Part shown: piece after piece, positions 18,591 to 26,434 of the stretch
Layout: every line of letters starts with the position of its first letter
Position numbering within the stretch: the stretch's first letter is position 1
Assembly: GCA_016789005.1 (NCBI GenBank)
Contig: JAEURA010000080.1
Coordinates: forward strand, 1 to 37,981
Direction: 5' to 3'
DNA from: Anaerolineae bacterium
GTDB taxonomy: Bacteria > Chloroflexota > Anaerolineae > Aggregatilineales > Phototrophicaceae
DNA length: 37,981 nucleotides
Notes under the pieces: model-generated
What the model was told of the DNA's origin: nothing
The model's database searches: none
The model's input: the letters and a program-made list of their open reading frames with translations, nothing else
Position numbers and translations under genes: made by a program

Positions 18591-20392
18591 GCGCCTGCCC
18601 CTCCGTTACCATAACCGTTATGGGTGCCGTTCGTCGCCGGATTACTCTGAGCGCCGCCGTTGAGGCGCTGCATCCGCTCTGCGCCGCTTTCGCCGCCTAG
18701 CGCCGTATCGATGCCGCCCAGGCGGATCGAGGCATTGTCGGCGTTGAGCAGCGCCCCCAGTTCGCTCAGAGTGATGCGCAGCAGTTCATCCACCGTCGTC
18801 ACCGACTGGAACTGCGCCGCGATGGCGTTCACCCGCTGTTCTCGCTGGGCGATGCGCTGCGTCGCTTCGTATAGACGGGTGTTTTCCAGCGCCAAGCCCA
18901 GCCGCTCGCCGACCGTTTCGACCAGACCGACCGTGTCTTCCGCCGGAGCTGCGGCATCCAGTTCGAATTCCATCGCGCCGATCACCTGCCCGCGCACCCG
19001 GATCGGCACGGCGACCACCGATCCCTCGCCCTGCGGTTGGCGGACGGTCTGATCGCCCTGAAGCGCCTGACGCAGCGACTGCGTCCAGTCACCGAGGTGC
19101 TCCACTTTGTTGGTCCTGAAGTTGACATCGACGTTCGGCGTCCTGATCTGATCGCCCAGGTATTCCGTCCAGGAACGCCCGGTCAGCTCACGGTTCAGAC
19201 GCTCGATTTCGCGCATAGCGCCGCTCATCTGGTCGAGCAGCTGCTGATTCTCGTTCAGGCGGCGCTCCGTCTGTTCGAACAACCGGGCGTTCTCGATGGC
19301 GACGGCGGTGATGTCGGCGAGCGACTGGAAGATGGGCAGGTCTTCATCCTTGAACGCCTCGGCGCTTCGGCTTTGCAGGTCGAGCGCACCGATCACGCGC
19401 TCGCCGACCAGCAGAGGGAATGCGGCTTCGATGACTGTCTCCGGCAGCAGTTCATTGCGCCGGTGCACCGTCTCGCTGGATGCGGCGCGAGCGACCACCG
19501 ACCGCCCGGCCGCCGTCACCGTGCCGATGACGCTCAGGCTGCCGACTTCCAGGCTGTGACCGCGCGACAGCAGCAGTCTGCCGACATCGCCCGTGCTCGC
19601 CGCCAGCCTGGCGCGCGAACCGAATTCGTCGATCAGGAAGATCTGCGCGTGGTAAATGTCGGCGTAACGGGCGATCACCTCATTGACCGTCCGGCTCAGC
19701 AGTTCCTCCAGGGCGGTCTGGCTGGCGATGCGCCGGGCGAGATCGGTGGTGATGGTCGCCAGGCGCAGACGGGCGGTTTCCGCTGCCGCCTGCGCTTCCT
19801 GCCGCTCGCTCGATTGCAGTCGCAGGAACATCCACAGCGTCACCGCCGAGCCGATGACCATGATGGCGATGTCGAACAGATCGTCGAACATGTCTCGTGG
19901 GGCGATCTGGGCGAGATCGATCAGATTGCGGCGGTCCAGCCCGATCAGCAGGAGGATCAAGCCGGCGACAACGGCGATGAGGATGCCGCGCTGGCGGTAG
20001 GTGGTGAAGCCAATCACGACCAGCACCAGCAAAGGCATGGCGTCCGTGACGACGACAAAACCGTCGCGCACGGAAAGCATGACGCCGCTCATCGCCCACA
20101 TGGCGATGGGCAGGATGCCGCTGAGTTCCGTCCTGCCCTGGCGAATGACGATCAGGGTGATGAAACCGCCGATGTAGACGCCGAGGACCGTCAGCAGGCT
20201 GAAGCCGTCGCCATCCAGAGCGCGGGTGATGAAACCCGCCGAGCCGCTCGCGATCACCTGCATGTCGTAGATGAAGACGAACAGCATGATCACCAGGGTG
20301 ATGACGGCGCGCAGCCGGGTGAATTCCTGCGCGGCACGACCCGAAAGGTTCGAGGGCAGGAATAGCCGGTCAAAGAGAGGACGTTGAATCAT
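18587..20392 (-). CDS. Six-TM GAF-GAF sensory protein (second of two neighbouring paralogues by coordinate)
   Basis: 601 residues with the same plan as its downstream neighbour. About six membrane segments (near 28-45, 64-84, 93-107, 113-131, 136-152, 173-192) precede a coiled coil and a full GAF (about 225-373) of the HRRNELLPET subtype. A reduced GAF (about 405-505) and the half-GAF-like C-terminal module (REQRVNAIAAQ to ASIRL, 517-558) complete the structured part. The protein ends in an Asn/Gly/Thr-rich tail of about 40 residues. No enzymatic output is visible. The start ATG overlaps the preceding stop by four bases, which argues for translational coupling and balanced amounts. With the 554-residue protein it forms a duplicated pair that has diverged strongly in the membrane part, suggesting different ligands. 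Confidence 0.85.
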   Translation of the reverse strand: MIQRPLFDRLFLPSNLSGRAAQEFTRLRAVITLVIMLFVFIYDMQVIASGSAGFITRALDGDGFSLLTVLGVYIGGFITLIVIRQGRTELSGILPIAMWAMSGVMLSVRDGFVVVTDAMPLLVLVVIGFTTYRQRGILIAVVAGLILLLIGLDRRNLIDLAQIAPRDMFDDLFDIAIMVIGSAVTLWMFLRLQSSERQEAQAAAETARLRLATITTDLARRIASQTALEELLSRTVNEVIARYADIYHAQIFLIDEFGSRARLAASTGDVGRLLLSRGHSLEVGSLSVIGTVTAAGRSVVARAASSETVHRRNELLPETVIEAAFPLLVGERVIGALDLQSRSAEAFKDEDLPIFQSLADITAVAIENARLFEQTERRLNENQQLLDQMSGAMREIERLNRELTGRSWTEYLGDQIRTPNVDVNFRTNKVEHLGDWTQSLRQALQGDQTVRQPQGEGSVVAVPIRVRGQVIGAMEFELDAAAPAEDTVGLVETVGERLGLALENTRLYEATQRIAQREQRVNAIAAQFQSVTTVDELLRITLSELGALLNADNASIRLGGIDTALGGESGAERMQRLNGGAQSNPATNGTHNGYGNGGAGA

Positions 20393-22647
20393 CGCTTCAT
20401 CTCCGTCTGCCGCGTCGGCGCGTCAGAATCGGCGAGGCGCACACGGGCGCGGCGCGCGCCCAACACCTTGCCCAGTTCGCTGACGGCGCTGGTGACCAAC
20501 CCTTCGACATCCGAGAACTGCTGGAAACGCGCGGTCATCTCGTTGACCATCGCCTCGCTTTGGGCGGCGCGCTGGCTGCGCGCGTAGGTGGCGGCGTTTT
20601 CCAGCGCTACCGCCAGCAGGTTGACCATCTGCTGGAAGATCGCTTTGTCTGTGTCGCCATAGGTCGCCCCGGTCGGCGCGGCAATCGTCACCGTGCCCAG
20701 CCGGTGGTCGCGCGCTCGAATCGGCGCGATCATGACCGCGTTCGTATCTGGCGTGCCCGGTGCAGATCCCCCACCCATGGTCAACATCACGCCGGTCGAC
20801 CAGACCTGTCCGGCATAGGTATCCTTCAGCGCCAGCAGAGGACCATCCGACAGCGAAATCTCGCTGTCGCCATCCTCGTAGCGCCCGACCACGCGCAGCA
20901 GCCCCTGGTATTCGTCGAACAGAGCGACGCTCATCTGCTCCGTCGGCACAATGCCGACGCCGCTGGTTAGCATGACGCGCAGCACCGGTTCGATTTCCAG
21001 CGAGACCTGCAGCGCCTGACCGAGTGTGGCGACGGACTGCATTTGTTCCGCACGCCGGCGCGCCTCGTTAAACAGCCGGATATTTTGCAGCCCGACCACC
21101 AGCTGCGAGGTCATCGTCTCCGCCAGTTCGATGGTCTCTGGGGAGAAGTAGCGCCCTTCCTCGTAGAGGTCGAAGCCGATGGTGCCGATGAACGAATTCT
21201 GCACGTACAGCGGCAGGATCATGACCCCATGAACACCCACGCCTTTGAGCGCGGCGCGCACCGCTGCGGGAACGATGGGGTCAGTGTCAACGTTCTGCAC
21301 GACCACCGCTTTGGAAGGATCGCGCATCAGGGCGGCGATCATCGGGTTGTCCTGCATGTCGATGACCGCGCCGACAGCGCCGGCGTCAGGGTATTCGCTG
21401 AGCACGACGCCGTTGTGTCCATCCGGCTGGATCAGCGCGACGCCGATGTGATCGATATTCAGCCCTTCCTGCATCTCGCGGATGATGTTGTCAAGGAGCT
21501 GTTTTTCGGTCTGAAAACCGCTGATGCTGGTGGCGACGCGGTTGAGCAGCTGAAGCACACGCACCTGCCGCGACAGTTGCTCTGCACCCGCCTGCGATTC
21601 TTGCAGCAGGCGCTGATTTTGCAGCACGATGTTGAGCTGGTCGGCGCTCGCTGCGTAAAGCCGGCGGTCGTGGCTGTCGAAGGTGTGCGGCGTTTCGTAT
21701 GCCACCGATACGATGTCGGCATGCCGGTCGCTGGTCCGGGCGATGATCACGGCGTAACTGTGGGTGCGTTCGCGCAGCAGTTCGAGCAGCGGCACATCGA
21801 CGGGGGCTGCCTGCACATCCTCGACGAAGGTCACTTCGGTCTGTTCGCCGCTCAGCAGTTTGCCGATGCGCATCCCTTTGATCGGGATGCTGACGACCTG
21901 TTCGCCTTTGCGGGTGATGATGTGCTGCACCGCCACATCTTCACCGCCATCGCGGCGGCGGCTGACGGCGACGTGCATGATGGTATCGGCGTCCGGCGCG
22001 AGATGCGAGGAGATGGCGCGCAGCAGTTCCAGCGGGTCCTGGGCGGCGAGCAGCCCCCGGTTAAGTTCGTAGAGGGTCTGCACTTCGCCGAGCGACGATT
22101 CCGTGCGCCGCAGCAGCGCCCGGTTCTCAAAGACCACGGCGATCTGATCGGCGAGGTTGCGCAGCGCGCGCAGCATCGGCGTGGGCGTAGTCACCGGTTC
22201 CGGGTTGGACATCATGATCAGCCCGGTCATGTTCTGCCCGACCATCAGCGGCACGATCAGCAGCGCTGTAACCTTCTCCTGCCTCAGTTTCTCGCGTTCC
22301 TCGTCGGTCAAAAACGGATCGTCGTCGATTCGCGCCGCGTAGAGGTATTCCACCGCGCCGAGCGTCTCATACGCCGGGTAGGTGCTGAACAGGCGCAGCG
22401 TGTTGACGGCAACGATGGAGGTTCCGGCGCGCTGGGCGACGATGCGCAGTTTCGGCGGGTCGAGGTCCGGCTCGATCAGCGCCAGCTGCGCCTCCTGATA
22501 CGCCTTTCCCCCAAAAACCACGACGGCGGAGAGTATCTCCGCCGCATCGGCTGAACCGTAGATGGCGCTCGCCGCCGCGTACTGCGCCTCGGCAAGCTGG
22601 TGCGTCAGGTTGGGGTCGTTCGGATCAAAAGTCTCGTTCACTTCCAT
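20389..22647 (-). CDS. Soluble four-GAF protein
   Basis: 752 residues with no signal peptide or membrane segment. GAF-like modules lie at about 20-180, 190-348, 365-525 and 535-690, joined by signalling helices (for example EVQTLYELNRGL at 188-199, matching the linkers of the giant kinase). The protein ends in the same half-GAF-like module as its three downstream neighbours (SEAMVNEMTARFQQ to RARVRL, 697-738). It carries no kinase, phosphatase or nucleotide cyclase domain. It is probably a cytoplasmic sensor or scaffold. Its start overlaps the end of the response regulator gene by ten bases, so the two are translated together. Confidence 0.85.
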   Translation of the reverse strand: MEVNETFDPNDPNLTHQLAEAQYAAASAIYGSADAAEILSAVVVFGGKAYQEAQLALIEPDLDPPKLRIVAQRAGTSIVAVNTLRLFSTYPAYETLGAVEYLYAARIDDDPFLTDEEREKLRQEKVTALLIVPLMVGQNMTGLIMMSNPEPVTTPTPMLRALRNLADQIAVVFENRALLRRTESSLGEVQTLYELNRGLLAAQDPLELLRAISSHLAPDADTIMHVAVSRRRDGGEDVAVQHIITRKGEQVVSIPIKGMRIGKLLSGEQTEVTFVEDVQAAPVDVPLLELLRERTHSYAVIIARTSDRHADIVSVAYETPHTFDSHDRRLYAASADQLNIVLQNQRLLQESQAGAEQLSRQVRVLQLLNRVATSISGFQTEKQLLDNIIREMQEGLNIDHIGVALIQPDGHNGVVLSEYPDAGAVGAVIDMQDNPMIAALMRDPSKAVVVQNVDTDPIVPAAVRAALKGVGVHGVMILPLYVQNSFIGTIGFDLYEEGRYFSPETIELAETMTSQLVVGLQNIRLFNEARRRAEQMQSVATLGQALQVSLEIEPVLRVMLTSGVGIVPTEQMSVALFDEYQGLLRVVGRYEDGDSEISLSDGPLLALKDTYAGQVWSTGVMLTMGGGSAPGTPDTNAVMIAPIRARDHRLGTVTIAAPTGATYGDTDKAIFQQMVNLLAVALENAATYARSQRAAQSEAMVNEMTARFQQFSDVEGLVTSAVSELGKVLGARRARVRLADSDAPTRQTEMKR

Positions 22648-23081
22648 TCCCAGACCTCCTCGCCGTTGAGCAGATGTCGAATCTGCCCAGGGAACCGGTC
22701 AGGATCGAGCGGCTTGCCCAGAAAGCCGTTGAACCCCGCTTTGCGCGCCCGTCGCATCTGCTCTTCGCTGGCTTCGGCGGTGACGGCGCAGACCATCGTA
22801 TCTTTCAGACGGGGGTTGGCGCGCAGTTTGACGAGCGCCTGGTAGCCATCTTCGTAAGGCAGGCGGATGTCCATCAGGATGAGGTCAACACGAGGGAGGG
22901 TGTCTGCAAACTGGACGACCTGCCAGCCTGAGGTCTTCCACTCGCAGCGCTGCACGCCCATGAATGCGAGCATGCGGGCGATCAGCACGAAGTTCGGCAC
23001 ATTGTCTTCGACGACGAGGACGTGCGCCTCGCTAGGTTCAATCGGCGTCCGTTGGCTGGTGCTGCTTTGCGCGTCGCTCAT
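22638..23081 (-). CDS. Single-domain response regulator
   Basis: 147 residues from the ATG at 23081, which has a strong AGGAG five bases upstream. The frame is open further upstream but without such a site. After a short flexible Ser/Thr/Gln-rich leader comes a REC domain: acidic pair in VVEDN, phospho-acceptor Asp71 (LILMDIRLP), Thr101 (AVTAE) and Lys123 (GKP). There is no output domain, so it acts as a CheY/DivK-type protein or a phosphate shuttle. It overlaps the upstream response regulator gene by 44 bases and the four-GAF gene by ten, placing it firmly in the operon. Confidence 0.9.
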   Translation of the reverse strand: MSDAQSSTSQRTPIEPSEAHVLVVEDNVPNFVLIARMLAFMGVQRCEWKTSGWQVVQFADTLPRVDLILMDIRLPYEDGYQALVKLRANPRLKDTMVCAVTAEASEEQMRRARKAGFNGFLGKPLDPDRFPGQIRHLLNGEEVWEWK

Positions 23082-23454
23082 GCCCGCTCCTGATGTAGAA
23101 GAGTATTTCGTTCGGGAACCTGTCAATATCAATTGGCTTCGAGATGTACCCGTCGCATCCCGCCGCCAAACTGCGTTCTTTGTCGCCCCGCATGACGTTT
23201 GCCGTCAGCGCGATGATCGGAACGGCGCGCAGCTGCGGAATCGCGCGCAGCGCTCTGGTGGCGCTCAATCCGTCCATTTCCGGCATGCTCAAATCCATGA
23301 GGATGATGTCGAGGGAGATCTGGCGAGCGAGATCGATCCCTTTTCGCGCAGAATCAGCTTCGTGAACCTGAAACGCCTCATCCGAAGCCATGAGGACCCG
23401 TCGGACCAGCATCCGGTTTTCAGGATTGTCTTCGATGTAGAGGACCTGATGCAC
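23038..23454 (-). CDS. Single-domain response regulator (first gene of the signalling operon)
   Basis: 138 residues, a complete REC domain of the DivK/CheY type: E8/D9 acidic pair in YIEDN, phospho-acceptor Asp54 (IILMDLSMPEMDG), Thr84 (ALTAN), Lys106 (SKPIDIDRF). The hydrophilic C-terminal tail (from about 123) has no effector function I recognise. It is the promoter-proximal gene of the cluster, with AGGTGAG before the ATG at 23454 and a plausible promoter at 23533-23560. Leading an operon that also encodes kinases suggests it is a phosphotransfer intermediate or an interaction switch. Confidence 0.92.
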   Translation of the reverse strand: MHQVLYIEDNPENRMLVRRVLMASDEAFQVHEADSARKGIDLARQISLDIILMDLSMPEMDGLSATRALRAIPQLRAVPIIALTANVMRGDKERSLAAGCDGYISKPIDIDRFPNEILFYIRSGHERRAKQHQPTDAD

Positions 23455-23460
23455 GGCTCA

Positions 23461-23474
23461 CCTGTTCCAACAGG
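23461..23474 (-). promoter_or_regulatory. Dyad overlapping the ribosome binding site of the operon's first gene
   Basis: The sequence CCTGTTCCAACAGG has two 6-base arms, CCTGTT and AACAGG, around a two-base centre. On the minus strand it reads CCTGTTGGAACAGG and runs straight into the AGGTGAG ribosome binding site of the response regulator starting at 23454. It may be an operator or an RNA hairpin that masks the site. This is inference from position and symmetry alone. Confidence 0.4.
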
Positions 23475-23532
23475 AAACTAATTGATCGAAAGACGCCCCT
23501 CAAGCGCAGGCATTCTTCATTGTAATGCATTT

Positions 23533-23560
23533 AGTTTAGCACGACGATTTACGATTCCAA
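23533..23560 (-). promoter_or_regulatory. Putative promoter of the signalling operon
   Basis: On the minus strand, TTGGAA (555-560 of the 23-kb block, i.e. 23555-23560) and TAAACT (23533-23538) are separated by 16 bases. A TG one base before the -10 gives an extended form, TGCTAAACT. The expected start near 23527 leaves a leader of about 70 bases before the ATG at 23454. The -35 match is moderate. The shared intergenic region 23455-23739 also carries the divergent plus-strand promoter. Confidence 0.5.
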
Positions 23561-23642
23561 CCTTTTCTATAACAAATTCGGCACATCGCTAACTTGGTGA
23601 AGGATGAATTGCGCCGACTTTCACAAAGCCGAGTGGGAATGC

Positions 23643-23672
23643 TTGACAAAAAGATTCAAAAGGGCGTATTCT
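23643..23672 (+). promoter_or_regulatory. Sigma-70-like promoter of the 23740 gene
   Basis: A perfect TTGACA (23643-23648) and TATTCT (23667-23672) are separated by 18 bases. Transcription would start near 23679, about 60 bases before the ATG. The AT-rich spacer AAAAAGATT also occurs in the promoter at 26366-26394. Confidence 0.7.
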
Positions 23673-23739
23673 GCAATTGAGTTAACCGATTTCAGATGGT
23701 TTTCACACCAAATTGTACTGATAGCAGGATTATCGAGCC

Positions 23740-24186
23740 ATGATGCGCGCAGCCGATTTCCCCGTCCAAATCTGGGTAGAGATGCACGATCCCAACGAAC
23801 GGGATGCCTGCGATGTGATCGTCAAAATGGAAAATGGGCAGTATTACGCCGCCGTCTTCGTGACGCTGCCCTATCTGGCGCGTCAGATGGACCTGAGCTA
23901 CGAAATGTGCAAGGAAATCCCCTATGCGACGCCGGTGCGCTATGCCGCCCTGGAGACGCCGCATATTCTGATTTCGCGCTGCGACCGCGAGAGCATCGAA
24001 GACACCATCGACAACCTGCTGATGCTCGACGTTTTCGAGAACCTGTTCACCCAGGTGACCGAAGACGAGGATCTGCCGGACGTGGCGAATGGCAAGCGCG
24101 CGACCACCGAGGTCGCCGCCGTCGTCGTGAGCGAAGTGCTGCTGGTCGATGACCGGGACCGGATGCTCGCCACGACCGTCGCCTGA
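23740..24186 (+). CDS. Conserved-looking protein of unknown function
   Basis: 148 residues (or 147 from the second ATG at 23743); GCAGGAT lies about ten bases upstream. It is soluble and acidic, without signal peptide or membrane segment. The middle part alternates hydrophobic strands and helices (for example CDVIVKMENGQYYAAVF at about 24-40 and IEDTIDNLLMLDVFENLF at about 86-103). I do not recognise a family. It stands alone, divergent from the signalling operon, with its own promoter and a terminator-like hairpin at 24280-24302. Its position opposite the operon makes a link possible but unproven. Confidence 0.8.
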   Translation: MMRAADFPVQIWVEMHDPNERDACDVIVKMENGQYYAAVFVTLPYLARQMDLSYEMCKEIPYATPVRYAALETPHILISRCDRESIEDTIDNLLMLDVFENLFTQVTEDEDLPDVANGKRATTEVAAVVVSEVLLVDDRDRMLATTVA

Positions 24187-24279
24187 CGGCGACGACTTGA
24201 ATTCTCACCTCAGCAACAACTGATCGCACAGCGCCGCGCCGGCAGACAATTGAGCCGCGTCTGGCTTAACGCTTCTGGG

Positions 24280-24302
24280 TGGCGCTTCCCGGCGAAGCGC
24301 CA
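24280..24302 (+). terminator. Hairpin after the 23740 gene
   Basis: TGGCGCTTC (24280-24288) pairs perfectly with GAAGCGCCA (24294-24302) around a five-base loop. Only GTT follows, not a long T-run, so termination may be partial. It sits just before the thrS promoter and would insulate it from upstream transcription. Confidence 0.55.
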
Positions 24303-24309
24303 GTTCACC

Positions 24310-24337
24310 CTGACGCCGCTGCATTTTGCACTATAAT
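24310..24337 (+). promoter_or_regulatory. Promoter of thrS
   Basis: A perfect -10 TATAAT at 24332-24337 with CTGACG (24310-24315, four of six matches) 16 bases upstream. The expected start near 24344 lies downstream of the ATG at 24326 and upstream of the ATG at 24374, so it decides the thrS start in favour of 24374. The leader of about 30 bases is too short for a T-box or other long riboregulator. Confidence 0.7.
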
Positions 24338-24373
24338 CACCCCGTTCTCGAACCGAACAGGAGTCGTTCGCGC

Positions 24374-26185
24374 ATGTCCTCTGACAACAGCTATGTGGGC
24401 AGCCAACTGTACAAGATCAGGCATTCGGCTGCGCATATCATGGCGCAAGCCGTCCTTGAACACTTTCCGGAAGCGCAAATCGCCATCGGTCCGCCGATTG
24501 AAGACGGCTTCTACTACGATTTCGACCTGCCGCGCGCCCTCACCGATGAGGATCTCGCCTGGATCGAAAACCGCATGAAAGCGATCGTCCGCAAGGGGGT
24601 GAGCTTCGCCATGCGCGAGGTTTCGCCCGATGAAGCCCTGGCATTCTTCAAGGATCAAGCCTTCAAGCGCGAATTGATCGAAGACCTGGTGCACGGGCGA
24701 ACGGACGAAAACGGCGAGCAGATCGCCGCGCCCGCCGCCAAACTGACTTTCTACACGCAGGACACGTTCACGGACCTGTGTCGAGGTCCACACGTCGCCG
24801 ACAGCCGCGAGATCAATCCCGACGCCATCAGCATCACCTTCAAGAAGCCCGCCGGCGCGTACTGGCGCGGCGACGAGAAGCGTCCGCAGCTCACGCGCAT
24901 CTACGGCACGGCGTGGGAGACGGTCGATGCGCTTCAGGAATACCTGACGCGCCTGGAAGAAGCGCGCAAGCGCGATCACCGCGTCGTCGGCGAACGGCTC
25001 GACCTGTTCACCTTCAGCCCACTGGTCGGCAAGGGGCTGCCGCTGTGGAAGCCCAAAGGGGCGATCCTGCGCGACACGCTGGAACGCTGGCTGCGCGAGA
25101 CGCAGATCGAAAACGGCTATGATCCGGTGGTCACGCCGCACATCGGCAACCTGAATCTGTACCGCACGTCCGGGCACTATCCTTATTACAAGGACAGCCA
25201 GTACGCGCCGATTCAGGTCGATGACGACGAATTCCTGCTCAAGCCGATGAACTGCCCGCACCACATCATGATCTACAAGAGCGAGATGCGCTCGTATCGC
25301 GATCTTCCGGTGCGTTATGCCGAGTTCGGCACGGTCTATCGCTATGAGCAGTCGGGCGAACTGACCGGGCTGACGCGCGTGCGCGGCTTCACCGTCGATG
25401 ACGCGCACCTGTTCGTCACGCCGGAACAGCTGGTGGATGAATTCAAGGCGGTCGTCCGGTTGACCCAGTACGTCTTCAACACGCTTGGCTTCTCCGACTT
25501 CCGGGCGCGCGTCGGCGTGCGCGATCCCAAGAGCGACAAGTACGTGGGCAGCGACGCGAACTGGGAGAAGGCGGCGGCGGCGATCATCGAAGCCTGCGAT
25601 TCGCTCGGTCTGAACTACCATGTCGCCGAAGGCGAGGCGGCGTTCTATGGTCCGAAGCTCGATTTCATCTTCCGCGACGTGCTCAAGCGTGAGTGGCAGC
25701 TCGGCACGGTGCAGGTCGATTACAACCTGCCGGAGCGCTTCGAACTGGAATATGTTGCTGAAGACGGCACGCGCCAGCGCCCGATCATGATCCACCGCGC
25801 GCCGTTCGGCAGCGTCGAACGCTTCACGGGCATCATGATCGAGCATTTCAACGGCGCTTTCCCGGTCTGGGTGTCGCCGGTGCAGGCGGTGCTGATCCCG
25901 ATTGCCGACCGCCACGGCGCCTATGCCGCCGAGGTGGCGAAGCGGCTGCGCGGCATCGGCATGCGCGTCGAAGTCGATGCCGGCAAGGCGCGCATGGGCG
26001 CGAAGATCGCCGTCGCCCGCGAAAAACTGGTCCCCTACATGCTGATCGTGGGCGACAAAGACGCCGCCGCCGGCACGGTCAGCGTGCGCCTGCGGACGGA
26101 TGAAGACCTGGGCGCGATCCCCCTGGACGAGTTCGTCGAAATGGCGCGCCGGGTGATCGAAAGCAAGAGCCTGGAACTGCGTTAG
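24374..26185 (+). CDS. thrS: Threonyl-tRNA synthetase lacking the TGS domain
   Basis: 603 residues from the ATG at 24374, which has AGGAG about ten bases upstream. It charges tRNA-Thr with threonine. The second editing domain is present (HSAAHIMAQAV at about 17-27; DLCRGPHVADS near 135-145). The class II core follows, with PMNCPHHIMIY carrying a zinc ligand, the motif 2 region FGTVYRYEQSGELTGL and the motif 3 region HRAPFGSVERFTGIM. The anticodon-binding domain starts at PVQAVLIPIADRHG. Unlike the roughly 640-residue standard enzyme, it begins directly with the editing domain and lacks the N-terminal TGS (about 60 residues). No upstream frame supplies one, because the promoter abuts the start. 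Confidence 0.95.
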   Translation: MSSDNSYVGSQLYKIRHSAAHIMAQAVLEHFPEAQIAIGPPIEDGFYYDFDLPRALTDEDLAWIENRMKAIVRKGVSFAMREVSPDEALAFFKDQAFKRELIEDLVHGRTDENGEQIAAPAAKLTFYTQDTFTDLCRGPHVADSREINPDAISITFKKPAGAYWRGDEKRPQLTRIYGTAWETVDALQEYLTRLEEARKRDHRVVGERLDLFTFSPLVGKGLPLWKPKGAILRDTLERWLRETQIENGYDPVVTPHIGNLNLYRTSGHYPYYKDSQYAPIQVDDDEFLLKPMNCPHHIMIYKSEMRSYRDLPVRYAEFGTVYRYEQSGELTGLTRVRGFTVDDAHLFVTPEQLVDEFKAVVRLTQYVFNTLGFSDFRARVGVRDPKSDKYVGSDANWEKAAAAIIEACDSLGLNYHVAEGEAAFYGPKLDFIFRDVLKREWQLGTVQVDYNLPERFELEYVAEDGTRQRPIMIHRAPFGSVERFTGIMIEHFNGAFPVWVSPVQAVLIPIADRHGAYAAEVAKRLRGIGMRVEVDAGKARMGAKIAVAREKLVPYMLIVGDKDAAAGTVSVRLRTDEDLGAIPLDEFVEMARRVIESKSLELR

Positions 26186-26200
26186 CGGCTAAATCGTGGG

Positions 26201-26225
26201 GATGCCCCAAACAAACAGGGGCATC
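26201..26225 (+). terminator. Hairpin after thrS
   Basis: GATGCCCC (26201-26208) pairs perfectly with GGGGCATC (26218-26225) around a nine-base A-rich loop, 16 bases after the thrS stop. There is no T-run on either side, so it may act as an RNA 3'-end stabiliser or a weak terminator. It leads directly into the dispersed repeat. Confidence 0.6.
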
Positions 26226-26331
26226 TCGAAAGAATCTCACGAGCGGGAGACCCGCCGGGTCTCCCCTACGCCCGTCATCTCGTAGGGGCAAGCCGCTGGC
26301 TCGACCGTTGAAGAGATGCGGGACCTGGCTT
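26221..26331 (+). repeat. Dispersed intergenic repeat, copy 2
   Basis: This is an inverted copy of 165-274 (about 44 of 50 matches over 26282-26331, weaker beyond). It contains two internal inverted repeats: GGGAGACCC/GGGTCTCCC, and CCCCTACG/CGTAGGGG around 26263-26288. It starts shortly after the thrS stop. Relative to the gene it follows, it has the same orientation as copy 1 has relative to merR. Confidence 0.75.
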
Positions 26332-26365
26332 AGATTGTCGGGCATCCCCTACCCATTCGGCTTGG

Positions 26366-26394
26366 TTGACACGACCAAAAAGATTACATATAGT
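26366..26394 (+). promoter_or_regulatory. Strong sigma-70-like promoter of the secreted protein
   Basis: A perfect TTGACA (26366-26371), an optimal 17-base spacer and TATAGT (26389-26394, five of six). Transcription would begin near 26401, giving a leader of about 34 bases with GAGGT six bases before the ATG. It is the best consensus promoter in the window, pointing to high expression. Confidence 0.85.
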
Positions 26395-26434
26395 GTAACA
26401 GACATATTTCTCCATTTTTTGAAGTGAGGTCAGC

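Noticed and set aside
24338..24373. T-box or other threonine-responsive leader before thrS
   Set aside because: The predicted leader is about 30 bases, far too short, and no specifier or antiterminator structure is visible.
24305..25915. A 536-codon minus-strand frame opposite thrS
   Set aside because: It has an atypical composition and no motifs, and it lies fully within the well-supported thrS gene; it is an antisense artefact.
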